9,368 nucleotides of DNA from Amphritea sp. (GTDB lineage Bacteria; Pseudomonadota; Gammaproteobacteria; Pseudomonadales; Balneatricaceae). The translations under genes and the position numbers were made by a program. This document shows positions 1 through 7,152 of the stretch, piece after piece. Position 1 is the first letter of the stretch. Every line of letters starts with the position of its first letter. The notes beneath the pieces are model-generated. The model saw nothing but the letters and a program-made list of their open reading frames with translations. It was not told the DNA's origin and searched no databases. The stretch covers positions 1 to 9,368 of the forward strand of contig JAGPUU010000162.1 of the NCBI GenBank assembly GCA_018067325.1. Direction: 5' to 3'.

Positions 1-1153
1 CCAGGTAATCCCTGTACGCGGTTCAGGTTCCCGGCTTTGGGATCAAGCAGGAAAGGAATATATCGACTTCGCTGGGGGTATCGCAGTTAATGCTCTGGGG
101 CACTGTCATCCGGAGCTGGTCAAAACGCTTCAGGAACAAAGCCAGCAGCTCTGGCACCTGAGCAATGCATGGACCAACGAACCCGCTATTCAGCTTGCTA
201 GTCAGTTGACGAAGGCAACCTTCGCTGAACAAGTTTATTTTTCAAATTCTGGTGCAGAAGCTAATGAAGCAGCCCTTAAGCTTGCCCGTAAATATGCAAA
301 AGACCACTTCGGAACTGATAAAACCGAGATAATCGCCTTCGATAACAGTTTCCACGGGCGCACACTGTTTACCGTGACAACCGGAGGCCAGCCTAAGTAC
401 TGCGAAGGGTACGAACCTCTGCCCGGTGATATAACACACCTGCCCTTTAATGACCTTGCCGCTCTGGAATATAAAATATCCGACCATACCTGTGCGGTGA
501 TTATCGAACCTATTCAAGGAGAGGGCGGTATTATTGCTGCTGAACCGCTTTTTCTGGAAGGGGTACGAGCACTCTGCACTAAACATAACGCCCTGCTTAT
601 TTTCGATGAGATTCAAACAGGCATGGGCCGTTCAGGCAGCCTGTTCGCTTACCAGAATTATGAGGTTATTCCGGATATCCTGACGTCTGCTAAAGCACTG
701 GGATGTGGTTTTCCTATAGGCGCTACGCTAACAACTAAGGTGATAGCTGAAAGCTTTACCGTTGGTACCCATGGCAGTACTTACGGCGGCAATCCGCTGG
801 CTTGCGCCGTTGCCTCTAAAGCTCTCGAACTCATTAATGATCCAACCCTGTTTGCCGGTGTAAAGCAGCGTCAGCGAATGTTTCTCAGCGGTTTGACGCA
901 ACTAAATCAAAAAATAGGTTTGTTCCGCGATATTCGAGTTGAAGGACTACTTATCGGTTGTGAACTAAAAATATCCTGGCAGGGTAAAGCTCGAGAACTG
1001 CAAAAGCTGGCAGAAGAACAGGGGGTAATGGTGCTTATCGCTGGCCCAAATGTATTACGCCTCGCCCCTTCGCTAATTATTCCCTACCCTGATATGAATA
1101 AAGGTCTACAACACTTAGCTCAGGCGATGCTGGCCCTGAAATTAGGTTACTGA
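1..1153 (+). CDS. astC: Succinylornithine/acetylornithine aminotransferase AstC, 5'-partial
   Basis: PLP-dependent class III aminotransferase that transfers the delta-amino group of N2-succinylornithine to 2-oxoglutarate, the third step of the AST pathway; cytosolic. The reading frame is open from the window edge (first full codon at 2) and gives 383 residues. Roughly 24 N-terminal residues are missing compared with E. coli AstC as I recall it (about 406). The visible N-terminus ([27 protein letters not shown]) already matches AstC/ArgD, so the TTG at 206 is not the start. Family marks are [17 protein letters not shown] (cofactor phosphate region), FHGRTLFTV, the PLP-nitrogen aspartate in IFDEIQTG (codon 605-607) and the Schiff-base lysine in [11 protein letters not shown] (codon 692-694). 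A cysteine replaces the middle glycine of the usual GGGFP. ArgD enzymes are close relatives and often have both activities. The AST neighbours and the AstC-like C-terminal part ([18 protein letters not shown]) favour AstC. The next gene begins 14 bases downstream. Confidence 0.95.
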   Translation, partial: QVIPVRGSGSRLWDQAGKEYIDFAGGIAVNALGHCHPELVKTLQEQSQQLWHLSNAWTNEPAIQLASQLTKATFAEQVYFSNSGAEANEAALKLARKYAKDHFGTDKTEIIAFDNSFHGRTLFTVTTGGQPKYCEGYEPLPGDITHLPFNDLAALEYKISDHTCAVIIEPIQGEGGIIAAEPLFLEGVRALCTKHNALLIFDEIQTGMGRSGSLFAYQNYEVIPDILTSAKALGCGFPIGATLTTKVIAESFTVGTHGSTYGGNPLACAVASKALELINDPTLFAGVKQRQRMFLSGLTQLNQKIGLFRDIRVEGLLIGCELKISWQGKARELQKLAEEQGVMVLIAGPNVLRLAPSLIIPYPDMNKGLQHLAQAMLALKLGY

Positions 1154-1155
1154 CC

Positions 1156-1160
1156 GGTGG
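1156..1160 (+). promoter_or_regulatory. Weak ribosome binding site of the M20 gene
   Basis: GGTGG lies 7 bases before the ATG at 1168. It matches the anti-Shine-Dalgarno sequence less well than the AGGAG sites of the downstream genes. Translation may depend partly on ribosomes ending astC at 1151-1153. Confidence 0.4.
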
Positions 1161-1167
1161 TTTCTCT

Positions 1168-2430
1168 ATGAACGCCCTGCTGAACTCAATAATCGAGCGA
1201 CAAACCAGCCTAACCGAGTCGCTGATTGAACTGGCTCTGATCAACTCCGGGACCCTAAACAAAGCAGGGGTTGATAACATTGGAGCAATTTTAGCAAAGG
1301 CCTTTCAAGAAAGGCTTAATTGCACACATAAACAGATTCAACTGCCTCCCTATATTATGTACGGCACCAACGGCAATGAGACTAAACAGCCACTCGGCAA
1401 TCTTCACTTATTGAGTAAACGTCCGGAAGCCCCGCTGCAAATATTACTCACAGGCCATCTGGATACCGTCTTCCCACCTGATTCCGATTTTCAACAGTGC
1501 GATTGGCTGGATAACCGAACGTTGGGAGGCCCGGGGGTCAGTGATATGAAAGGCGGACTTCTGGTTATGTTAGAAGCCCTCTCAACATTTGAGCGATCCT
1601 CTCTGACAAAGCATTTAGGTTGGACCGTCCTGTTAAATCCCGACGAAGAGATCGGCTCACCCGGCTCTGCCTCCATTATTGCTCAACAAGCAGCACATCA
1701 TGATCTGGGAATGATCTATGAACCGGCTTTACCCAATGGCCAGCTTGCCGGAGAGCGCAAAGGCAGTGGCAATTTCACAGTCGTCGTCAAAGGAGTCGCC
1801 GCCCATGCCGGTCGGGAGCATCATCTGGGCCGCAATGCGATCTGCGCTCTAGCTGAATTCATCACCGAGGTAGACAAACTCAATGGTCAGCGTGAAGGCG
1901 TCACTCTTAATGTCGGCATAGTGAATGGTGGTGTTACCACTAATCAGGTCCCCGATCAGGCTAGATGCCGCTTTAATATCCGCACCCGGATCAGCGACGA
2001 TGAGCAGTGGTGCAAGCTGCAGTTACAAAGAATACAGCAACAGATCAATCTCAAAAAAGATATCAGCCTTAGCCTGCACGGCGATTTTGGCCGCCCACCT
2101 AAATCTTTGGATGAGGCACACCTGTCTCTTTTTCAGTTGGTGAGTGATTGCTCAAAACAGCTGGGCACTCCGCTAGTATGGGAAGCAACCGGAGGCTGCT
2201 GCGATGGCAACAATCTCACTGCGGCTGGGTTACCTAATGTTGACACTCTAGGCGTCCTGGGAGGAAAGATTCACAGCAGCCAGGAATTTATTGAAATTGA
2301 AAGTCTGGTTCATCGAGCCCAACTCAGCACGCTGATTCTACTGCAACTGGCCAAACAACCGGATCGCTGGATCAGGCATCGAAAGCAAGCACCAAGGGCA
2401 ACAGCACAGGAGCAGTCCGATGAAACCTGA
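1168..2430 (+). CDS. M20 family metallohydrolase, carboxypeptidase G2-like; candidate succinylglutamate hydrolase
   Basis: A 420-residue di-zinc amidohydrolase of the M20 (ArgE/DapE/CPG2) family, cytosolic with no signal peptide. Ligand pattern: His97 and Asp99 in GHLDTVFP, bridging Asp126 in GVSDMKGG, general base Glu160 and ligand Glu161 in NPDEEIGS, Glu185 in IYEPALP, and His369 in GKIHSSQEF. The spacings 97-126-161-185 equal those of Pseudomonas carboxypeptidase G2 (112-141-176-200, as I recall them). The dimerisation/lid domain runs from about 195 to 310, with the HAGREHHLGRNA motif and an FNIRTRI segment where CPG2 has its DVR carboxylate-binding arginine. CPG2-type enzymes remove a C-terminal glutamate from N-acyl groups. 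The substrate is unknown here, but N-succinylglutamate, the AstD product, fits chemically and by context. Other possibilities are an N-acyl-ornithine or N-acyl-lysine deacylase or a dipeptidase. Its ribosome binding site is weak (GGTGG at 1156-1160). Its 3' end overlaps the next gene by 11 bases. The C-terminal tail is basic and extends past the catalytic domain. Confidence 0.88.
   Translation: MNALLNSIIERQTSLTESLIELALINSGTLNKAGVDNIGAILAKAFQERLNCTHKQIQLPPYIMYGTNGNETKQPLGNLHLLSKRPEAPLQILLTGHLDTVFPPDSDFQQCDWLDNRTLGGPGVSDMKGGLLVMLEALSTFERSSLTKHLGWTVLLNPDEEIGSPGSASIIAQQAAHHDLGMIYEPALPNGQLAGERKGSGNFTVVVKGVAAHAGREHHLGRNAICALAEFITEVDKLNGQREGVTLNVGIVNGGVTTNQVPDQARCRFNIRTRISDDEQWCKLQLQRIQQQINLKKDISLSLHGDFGRPPKSLDEAHLSLFQLVSDCSKQLGTPLVWEATGGCCDGNNLTAAGLPNVDTLGVLGGKIHSSQEFIEIESLVHRAQLSTLILLQLAKQPDRWIRHRKQAPRATAQEQSDET
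2408..2412 (+). promoter_or_regulatory. Ribosome binding site of the DUF1338 gene inside the M20 gene
   Basis: AGGAG sits within the last codons of the M20 gene, 7 bases before the ATG at 2420. It supports that start and an 11-base overlap, which suggests translational coupling of the two proteins. Confidence 0.65.
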
Positions 2431-3229
2431 ATCATTGAATCAGACGCTAAAGATGATGTGGCAGAATTATCTACAGCTAAATCCTGATGCCCAGAAGATT
2501 CATCAACTCTTTGCCGAACGTAACCCTCAGCTGATCAATGATCATATCGCTCTGCGCACCTTTGATCTTCCACAGATTGATATTCATCGGATTGCAGATC
2601 CTTTTATCAAAAGGGGTTATGTTGCTGCCGGTGAGTATCACTTCCCGCACAAGAAACTCTTTGCGCAGCACTTTCTACATCCTGATCCAGCCCAACCTAA
2701 GCTCTTTATCTCCCAACTACTCACCGGGCAATTTTCTCCTTCGCTACAAGAGATCGTCCGCCAGTTTACCGCTCACATTGATAGCTCAGAGTCACGGCAG
2801 TCTGGATTCAGTTACTCCGGCCGTCACTGGCCAATCAGCTACCAGACTTATCAACAACTGGAAGTGGAAAGCGACTACGCCGCCTGGGTCTATGCGATGG
2901 GGTTTCAGCCAAATCACTTTACGCTGCTTATCAATGGTCTGAAATCCCATCCCAACCTCAGTGCGGTTAATCAATTTCTATTGGCACAAGGGTTCGAACT
3001 GAACGACAGCGGCGGACTAATCAAAGGCGGCCCCTCTGAGTTACTGGCGCAATCGTCCACCCGGGCAAACCTTATATCCGTTGAGTTTGAAGAGGGTATC
3101 CAGAGAATACCCGGTTGCTACTATGAATTTGCCTATCGTTATCCACAGGCGGATGGAGCTCTGTTTCATGGGTTTGTAGCTGAGTCAGCCGATAAGATTT
3201 TTCAAAGTACTGATAGGCAAAGGAGTTGA
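2420..3229 (+). CDS. DUF1338 (2-oxoadipate dioxygenase/decarboxylase-like) protein, compact form
   Basis: A 269-residue protein of the DUF1338 family, whose characterised member HglS of Pseudomonas putida is an Fe(II) enzyme that turns 2-oxoadipate into 2-hydroxyglutarate with O2 in lysine catabolism. Visible conserved blocks are NDHIALRTF with His42, the AGEYHFPHKKL segment at 70-80, QPNHFTLL with His166, and the C-terminal IPGCYYEFAYRYP with Glu236, followed by LFHGFVAESADKIFQST. His42, His166 and Glu236 are the likely iron ligands by analogy with the family's two-His-one-carboxylate site; this is inferred from motif position, not from a structure. The protein is much shorter than HglS or E. 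coli YdcJ (about 450 residues), so it belongs to a compact subfamily and its substrate may differ. It overlaps the M20 gene and ends 3 bases before astA, so it is an integral member of the arginine operon. A 2-oxoacid formed by AstC or from lysine or ornithine is a plausible substrate, but this is not shown. Confidence 0.82.
   Translation: MKPESLNQTLKMMWQNYLQLNPDAQKIHQLFAERNPQLINDHIALRTFDLPQIDIHRIADPFIKRGYVAAGEYHFPHKKLFAQHFLHPDPAQPKLFISQLLTGQFSPSLQEIVRQFTAHIDSSESRQSGFSYSGRHWPISYQTYQQLEVESDYAAWVYAMGFQPNHFTLLINGLKSHPNLSAVNQFLLAQGFELNDSGGLIKGGPSELLAQSSTRANLISVEFEEGIQRIPGCYYEFAYRYPQADGALFHGFVAESADKIFQSTDRQRS
3221..3225 (+). promoter_or_regulatory. Ribosome binding site of astA
   Basis: AGGAG overlaps the final codons of the DUF1338 gene and stands 7 bases before the ATG at 3233, confirming the astA start and close coupling with the upstream gene. 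Confidence 0.65.
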
Positions 3230-3232
3230 CGG

Positions 3233-4267
3233 ATGAACGACCTCAATATCATTCGCCCAATCAAGCTGTCCGATCTGGATCGGCTCTGTGAAATAGCACA
3301 CCAGAGCGGACCTGGATTTACCTCCCTACCCAGCAACCGTACATTGCTAGAAGCAAAGATCTCAGCCTCAGAAACAGCCTTTAGCCAAGCATCACCCGAT
3401 CCCCGTGGAGACAGTTACCTGTTTGCTCTGGAAGAGAGTTGTAGTAGAAGATTAATCGGCATCTGTGGTATTGAATCTGCAGTGGGTCTACGTGAACCCT
3501 TCTATCACTATCGCTTGGGCACGGTTGTACATGCCTCCCGCGAACTGGGCGTACATAACAGCTTCCAAACCCTCTATCTCTGCAACGATTTCACCGGTTA
3601 CGCTGAGGTGTGCACTCTCTATCTGGATCCGGAATACCGGCGGGATAACAACGGCGCCTTGCTTTCTCGCTGCCGTTTTCTCTTTATGGCTCAATTCAGA
3701 GAACGTTTTCCCGATAAAGTCATCGCTGAAATGCGGGGAGTCAGTGATAACCAAGGCAGATCACCTTTCTGGAACGGCCTTGGGAAACATTTCTTTAGTA
3801 TGGAGTTCTCAGAAGCCGACTATCTGACCGGCAGCGGCAACAAGGTCTTTATAGCTGAGTTAATGCCAAAGCATTCAATCTATATCCACCTGCTGCCTGA
3901 ATCAGCTCAGCAGGTGATCGGTGAGGTCCATCAAAATACAGTTCCGGCCAGGAAGCTCCTTGAAACTGAGGGGTTTCGATATGAGAAGTATATCGATATC
4001 TTCGATGGCGGCCCAACCCTGGCCTGCGAAATAAAAGATATCAGGGCGATACGGAAAAGCCATTTTGTGTCTGTACATACCGGGCCGGTACTGGAACACA
4101 GCTGTGCATATCTAGTCTGTAACACTCAACGGCAAGACTTCCGCTGCACCGTGGTTCAGATCGCGCCCTCTGAAGGAAAAATAACCCTCCCAGCTGAACT
4201 TTGCCATCGACTGAAAGTGAGTGATGGTGACCGGCTGCGGGTAGTGCCTTTAAAGCACAGGAGCTGA
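3233..4267 (+). CDS. astA: Arginine N-succinyltransferase AstA
   Basis: Transfers succinyl from succinyl-CoA to the alpha-amino group of L-arginine, the committing step of the AST pathway; cytosolic. The length of 344 residues equals E. coli AstA as I recall it. Recognised family blocks are IRPIKLSDLDRL at the N-terminus, FTSLPSNR near residue 30, YRLGTVVHASRELGVHN, the GNAT-like segment CTLYLDPEYRRDNNGALLS, AEMRGVSDNQGRSPFW, LGKHFFSMEFSEADYL, AELMPKHSIYIHLLP and the highly conserved GFRYEKYIDIFDGGPTL (247-263). The C-terminal tail (GKITLPAELCHRLKVSDGDRLRVVPL) is the usual small beta-domain end. The start is well supported by AGGAG 7 bases upstream. The gene begins 3 bases after the DUF1338 gene, and its stop directly abuts the astD start region. 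Pseudomonads often carry two paralogous subunit genes (aruF/aruG); here there is one, as in enterics. Confidence 0.96.
   Translation: MNDLNIIRPIKLSDLDRLCEIAHQSGPGFTSLPSNRTLLEAKISASETAFSQASPDPRGDSYLFALEESCSRRLIGICGIESAVGLREPFYHYRLGTVVHASRELGVHNSFQTLYLCNDFTGYAEVCTLYLDPEYRRDNNGALLSRCRFLFMAQFRERFPDKVIAEMRGVSDNQGRSPFWNGLGKHFFSMEFSEADYLTGSGNKVFIAELMPKHSIYIHLLPESAQQVIGEVHQNTVPARKLLETEGFRYEKYIDIFDGGPTLACEIKDIRAIRKSHFVSVHTGPVLEHSCAYLVCNTQRQDFRCTVVQIAPSEGKITLPAELCHRLKVSDGDRLRVVPLKHRS
4259..4263 (+). promoter_or_regulatory. Ribosome binding site that decides the astD start
   Basis: AGGAG within the end of astA precedes two consecutive ATG codons (4268 and 4271). Spacing is 4 bases to the first and 7 to the second. 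The other ast genes here use 7 bases, which favours the second ATG. Confidence 0.6.
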
Positions 4268-4270
4268 ATG

Positions 4271-5743
4271 ATGAAATCAACAGCATCACTCTTTATAAAT
4301 GGTCGTTGGGTTCAGGGCACGGGTAAAAAGTTCACCTCCCTTAATCCTGCGTCAGAACAGCGAATATGGGAGGGCTACTGCGCTTCAGAATTTCAGGTAG
4401 AACAAGCCATCGCTGCTGCTAAAAAGGCCTCAACCCGCTGGAAAGAGATGACCTTCGAACAGCGCCAGAATTACGTTAAACGCTTCACAGAACTGATTAC
4501 TAAATATTCAGAGCTGTTGGCAGACACTATAGGTCAGGAAACCGGCAAACCCCTCTGGGAAAGCCGTACTGAGATAGCGGCGATGATAGCCAAAGCAGAT
4601 ATCTCTATCCGAGCCCACCAGGAGCGTTGCGGTACCCGAATCGAACATAGCGCCATGGGCGATCTGGTCTTACGCCATAAACCCCACGGTGTCGTCGCTA
4701 TATTCGGCCCCTATAATTTCCCCATGCACCTGCCTAATGGACATATTATTCCAGCATTGCTGGCCGGAAATACGGTGGTCTTCAAGCCCAGTGAACTAAC
4801 CCCCCGATGCGCCGAACTCATGCTCCACCTCTGGCAAAAAGCAGAACTGCCTGATGGGGTTCTGAATCTGGTGCAGGGAAACAGTGAAACCGGTAAAGCC
4901 CTCGCCTCAGATCCTGACATTGATGGCCTGTTTTTCACCGGCAGTGCCACCACGGGTCAACTATTACACCGCCAATTTGGTGGGCGCCCAGAGAAAATTC
5001 TAGCCCTGGAGATGGGCGGTAATAATCCACTGCTGATAACCCCGGTAGATAACCTGAAAGCAGCACTGCACGATACTATTATCTCTGCCTTTATCAGTGC
5101 CGGGCAGCGCTGCACCTGCGCCCGACGCCTGCTCGTTCCGGATAGTAGTTGGGGCGATCAATTTGTTGAACAGCTAACAGCCTCCTGTCGCCAGATTCTT
5201 ATTGGAGAGTACAACGCCGAGCCACAACCCTTTATGGGAACCCTCATTAGCAAAACAGCTGCAGACTCTATCCTCCTGACCCAACAGCAGATGATAGAGG
5301 CCGGAGGTTCAGTGCTGCTTGAAGGCCAGATCCGCAATAGTGCAGGAACACTTGTGTCTCCAGCTATTATGGATGTTTCATCCATTTCAGAACTTCCGGA
5401 TACTGAACACTTTGGCCCTTTGCTGCAGGTCACCCGCTATCAGAGCTTTGATGCCGCTATAAGCCATGCAAACAATACCGAATTTGGCCTCTCAGCTGGG
5501 ATATTCAGCGATGATCGCGAACAATATGAGCATTTTCAGCGCCAAATCTCTGCAGGAATCATAAACTGGAATCGACCACTGACCGGTGCCAGCAGCGGTC
5601 TTCCATTTGGGGGATGCGGCATTAGCGGTAATCACCGACCCTCCGCCTATTACGCAACGGATTACTGTAGTTACCCAGTTGCCTCCATAGAAAGTGCCTC
5701 GCTAATAATGCCAGAAACACTCAGCCCCGGACTAAAACTCTAA
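4271..5743 (+). CDS. astD: Succinylglutamic semialdehyde dehydrogenase AstD
   Basis: NAD-dependent aldehyde dehydrogenase that oxidises N-succinylglutamate 5-semialdehyde to N-succinylglutamate, the fourth AST step; cytosolic. The protein has 490 residues from the second of two adjacent ATGs, chosen for ribosome-site spacing; the first ATG at 4268 would add one Met. E. coli AstD is about 492. Motifs, numbered from the first ATG: catalytic Asn150 in GPYNFP, cofactor-binding FKPSELTP and FTGSATTG, general base Glu248 in LEMGGNNP, nucleophile Cys282 in SAGQRCTCARRL, then EHFGPLLQV, NWNRPLTGASSGLPFGG and SGNHRPSAYYATDYCSYPV. The GNNP and NRPLTGASS blocks are typical of AstD rather than of generic aldehyde dehydrogenases. 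The gene follows astA with no real gap and precedes astB by 22 bases. Its product has no AstE encoded in this window to act on it. Confidence 0.96.
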   Translation: MKSTASLFINGRWVQGTGKKFTSLNPASEQRIWEGYCASEFQVEQAIAAAKKASTRWKEMTFEQRQNYVKRFTELITKYSELLADTIGQETGKPLWESRTEIAAMIAKADISIRAHQERCGTRIEHSAMGDLVLRHKPHGVVAIFGPYNFPMHLPNGHIIPALLAGNTVVFKPSELTPRCAELMLHLWQKAELPDGVLNLVQGNSETGKALASDPDIDGLFFTGSATTGQLLHRQFGGRPEKILALEMGGNNPLLITPVDNLKAALHDTIISAFISAGQRCTCARRLLVPDSSWGDQFVEQLTASCRQILIGEYNAEPQPFMGTLISKTAADSILLTQQQMIEAGGSVLLEGQIRNSAGTLVSPAIMDVSSISELPDTEHFGPLLQVTRYQSFDAAISHANNTEFGLSAGIFSDDREQYEHFQRQISAGIINWNRPLTGASSGLPFGGCGISGNHRPSAYYATDYCSYPVASIESASLIMPETLSPGLKL

Positions 5744-5753
5744 GCCGACTTGA

Positions 5754-5758
5754 TGGAG
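5754..5758 (+). promoter_or_regulatory. Ribosome binding site of astB
   Basis: TGGAG stands 7 bases before the ATG at 5766 in the 22-base gap after astD. It is the largest gap inside the operon, and no promoter or terminator can be seen in it. Confidence 0.6.
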
Positions 5759-5765
5759 TCTTGCC

Positions 5766-7112
5766 ATGCACTATCAGGAAGTTAATTTTGATGGACTGAT
5801 CGGCCCTAGCCATAACTACGCGGGACTATCTTTGGGGAATATCGCCTCAGACAAACATAAAGGAGAGGTCGCCTTTCCCCGCTTGGCAGCATTGCAGGGG
5901 TTGGAAAAAATGTGGCGTCTGGTTCAACTCGGACAACCTCAGGGCGTATTGCCTCCCGCTCCCCGACCAGATATAGCAACACTGCGCAGTCTCGGGTTCT
6001 CAGGCTCTATCGATCATATTGTCAGACAAGCGTACCGAACAGCTCCGCACTTATTAGCCGCCTGTTACTCGGCATCAACCATGTGGTCGGCCAATGCTGC
6101 CACGATAACCGCCAGTAGAGACAGTACAGACGGCCGAATCCATTTTACCCCAGCAAACCTGACGACCTCTTTACACCGATCCATTGAAGCGAACTATACC
6201 GCTCCTATGCTACAGCAGATCTTCAATGATCAGGCCTACTTCTGCCACCATCCGCCGCTTCCCAGCCAGAGCAACTTTGCCGATGAAGGGGCGGCCAACC
6301 ACACCCGACTCTGTCCGAACCATAGCCATCCCGGCATAAATTTATTCGTATACGGACGGGACAACAGCAACTTAGCACCTCAGGTTTACCCTGCCCGTCA
6401 GACCCGCGAAGCTTGTGAGGCTATAGCTCGTCAGCACCAGTTACCTTCTGGCAACCGCCTACTGGCACAACAAAATCCTGAGGCGATAGATCAAGGCGTA
6501 TTCCACAATGATGTTATTTGCGTGGGTCATCGAAACTTTCTAATGCTGCATCAGCAGGCCCTGGTTGATCAAGAACAACTTCTGAGAGCGCTTAGAGAAC
6601 AATGGCGGCATTTAAGTCCTGGTACCGATCAACCTCTAATTATTACCGAATTCAGCGATAAAATATTAACCGTCAGCGAAGCGGTATCCAGCTATCTGTT
6701 TAATAGCCAGCTGATCAGCCAGGGTGATCAAAACATGCGTCTACTCGCGCCTACAAACTGCCTGCAATCTAGCCGAGTGCTAGCCGCTATAGAGTGGTTA
6801 ATACAGGGCGACAATCCGGTCTCAGACGTTGAGTATGTCGACCTAACTCAAAGCATGAACAACGGTGGAGGGCCTGCTTGCCTTCGCTTGCGAGTACCAA
6901 TGAATGACGCGGAGTTAAGCGCTCTGAATCCTGCTGTACTGCTAGACTTCAGCCTCTATTCCCAGCTAAAAATCTGGATTGATAAACACTACAGAGAAGA
7001 ACTAAAACCTGACGATCTTACAGACCCAAACCTGCCATTCGAAATCGAAACAGCTTTAGATGATCTGACTAATATTATCGACCTGCCAAAACTCTACCCG
7101 TTTCAGGTATAA
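5766..7112 (+). CDS. astB: N-succinylarginine dihydrolase AstB
   Basis: Hydrolyses N2-succinylarginine to N2-succinylornithine, two ammonia and CO2, the second AST step; cytosolic. The enzyme belongs to the amidinotransferase (pentein) superfamily. The length of 448 residues is close to E. coli AstB (447 as I recall). The N-terminus reads EVNFDGLIGPSHNYAGLS, the family opening. Catalytic residues are visible: Glu174 in NFADEGAANHTRL, His247 in GVFHNDVICVGHRNFLM, and the nucleophile Cys372 in NNGGGPACLRLRVP. These line up with Glu174, His248 and Cys365 reported for the E. coli enzyme, allowing for small insertions. Other family blocks are MWSANAATITAS and AIEWLIQGDNPVSDVEYVDLTQSM. It is the last recognisable ast gene here; astE, normally next, is absent. 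A signalling gene starts 40 bases downstream. Confidence 0.97.
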   Translation: MHYQEVNFDGLIGPSHNYAGLSLGNIASDKHKGEVAFPRLAALQGLEKMWRLVQLGQPQGVLPPAPRPDIATLRSLGFSGSIDHIVRQAYRTAPHLLAACYSASTMWSANAATITASRDSTDGRIHFTPANLTTSLHRSIEANYTAPMLQQIFNDQAYFCHHPPLPSQSNFADEGAANHTRLCPNHSHPGINLFVYGRDNSNLAPQVYPARQTREACEAIARQHQLPSGNRLLAQQNPEAIDQGVFHNDVICVGHRNFLMLHQQALVDQEQLLRALREQWRHLSPGTDQPLIITEFSDKILTVSEAVSSYLFNSQLISQGDQNMRLLAPTNCLQSSRVLAAIEWLIQGDNPVSDVEYVDLTQSMNNGGGPACLRLRVPMNDAELSALNPAVLLDFSLYSQLKIWIDKHYREELKPDDLTDPNLPFEIETALDDLTNIIDLPKLYPFQV

Positions 7113-7117
7113 GAGTG

Positions 7118-7146
7118 AAAACTTTTGCTTTATTAAAACCTATACT
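7118..7146 (+). promoter_or_regulatory. Possible weak sigma70 promoter for the GGDEF-EAL gene
   Basis: The short AT-rich gap after astB contains TATACT at 7141-7146, a good -10 match. No convincing -35 stands at the proper distance: position 7118 has only AAAACT at 17-base spacing, and TTGCTT at 7125-7130 is too close at 10 bases. If real, transcription would begin around 7152-7154, at the first ATG, giving an almost leaderless message. The evidence is weak. Confidence 0.25.
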
Positions 7147-7152
7147 GCGTCT

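Larger units (their letters stand above)
1..7112 (+). other. AST arginine-catabolic operon, order astC-M20-DUF1338-astA-astD-astB
   Basis: Six consecutive + strand genes with junctions of +14, -11, +3, 0 to +3, and +22 bases indicate one transcript. Four of the five AST enzymes are present. The fifth, AstE, is not, and two extra genes sit between astC and astA where the enteric order astCADBE has none. The operon promoter, and any ArgR or NtrC/sigma54 sites, would lie before astC and outside the window, so regulation cannot be read here. Confidence 0.85.

Noticed and set aside
242..616. Minus-strand open frame opposite astC
   Set aside because: It lies wholly opposite a well-matched coding region and its translation resembles no family I recognise; an antisense shadow.
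206..1153. TTG at 206 as the start of the aminotransferase
   Set aside because: The frame stays open to the window edge and the upstream residues match the AstC/ArgD N-terminal region, so the gene is simply cut by the window.
2538..2942. Plus-strand open frame inside the DUF1338 gene
   Set aside because: It is out of frame within a gene with conserved family motifs throughout and has no family resemblance of its own.
4268..4270. First ATG as the astD start
   Set aside because: It is only 4 bases from the AGGAG site, while the next ATG has the 7-base spacing used by the neighbouring genes. It remains possible and changes one residue.
7113..7140. Terminator after astB
   Set aside because: AAAACTTTT and the nearby AT-rich bases form at most a 4-base stem without a GC-rich part or T-run; not a credible intrinsic terminator.
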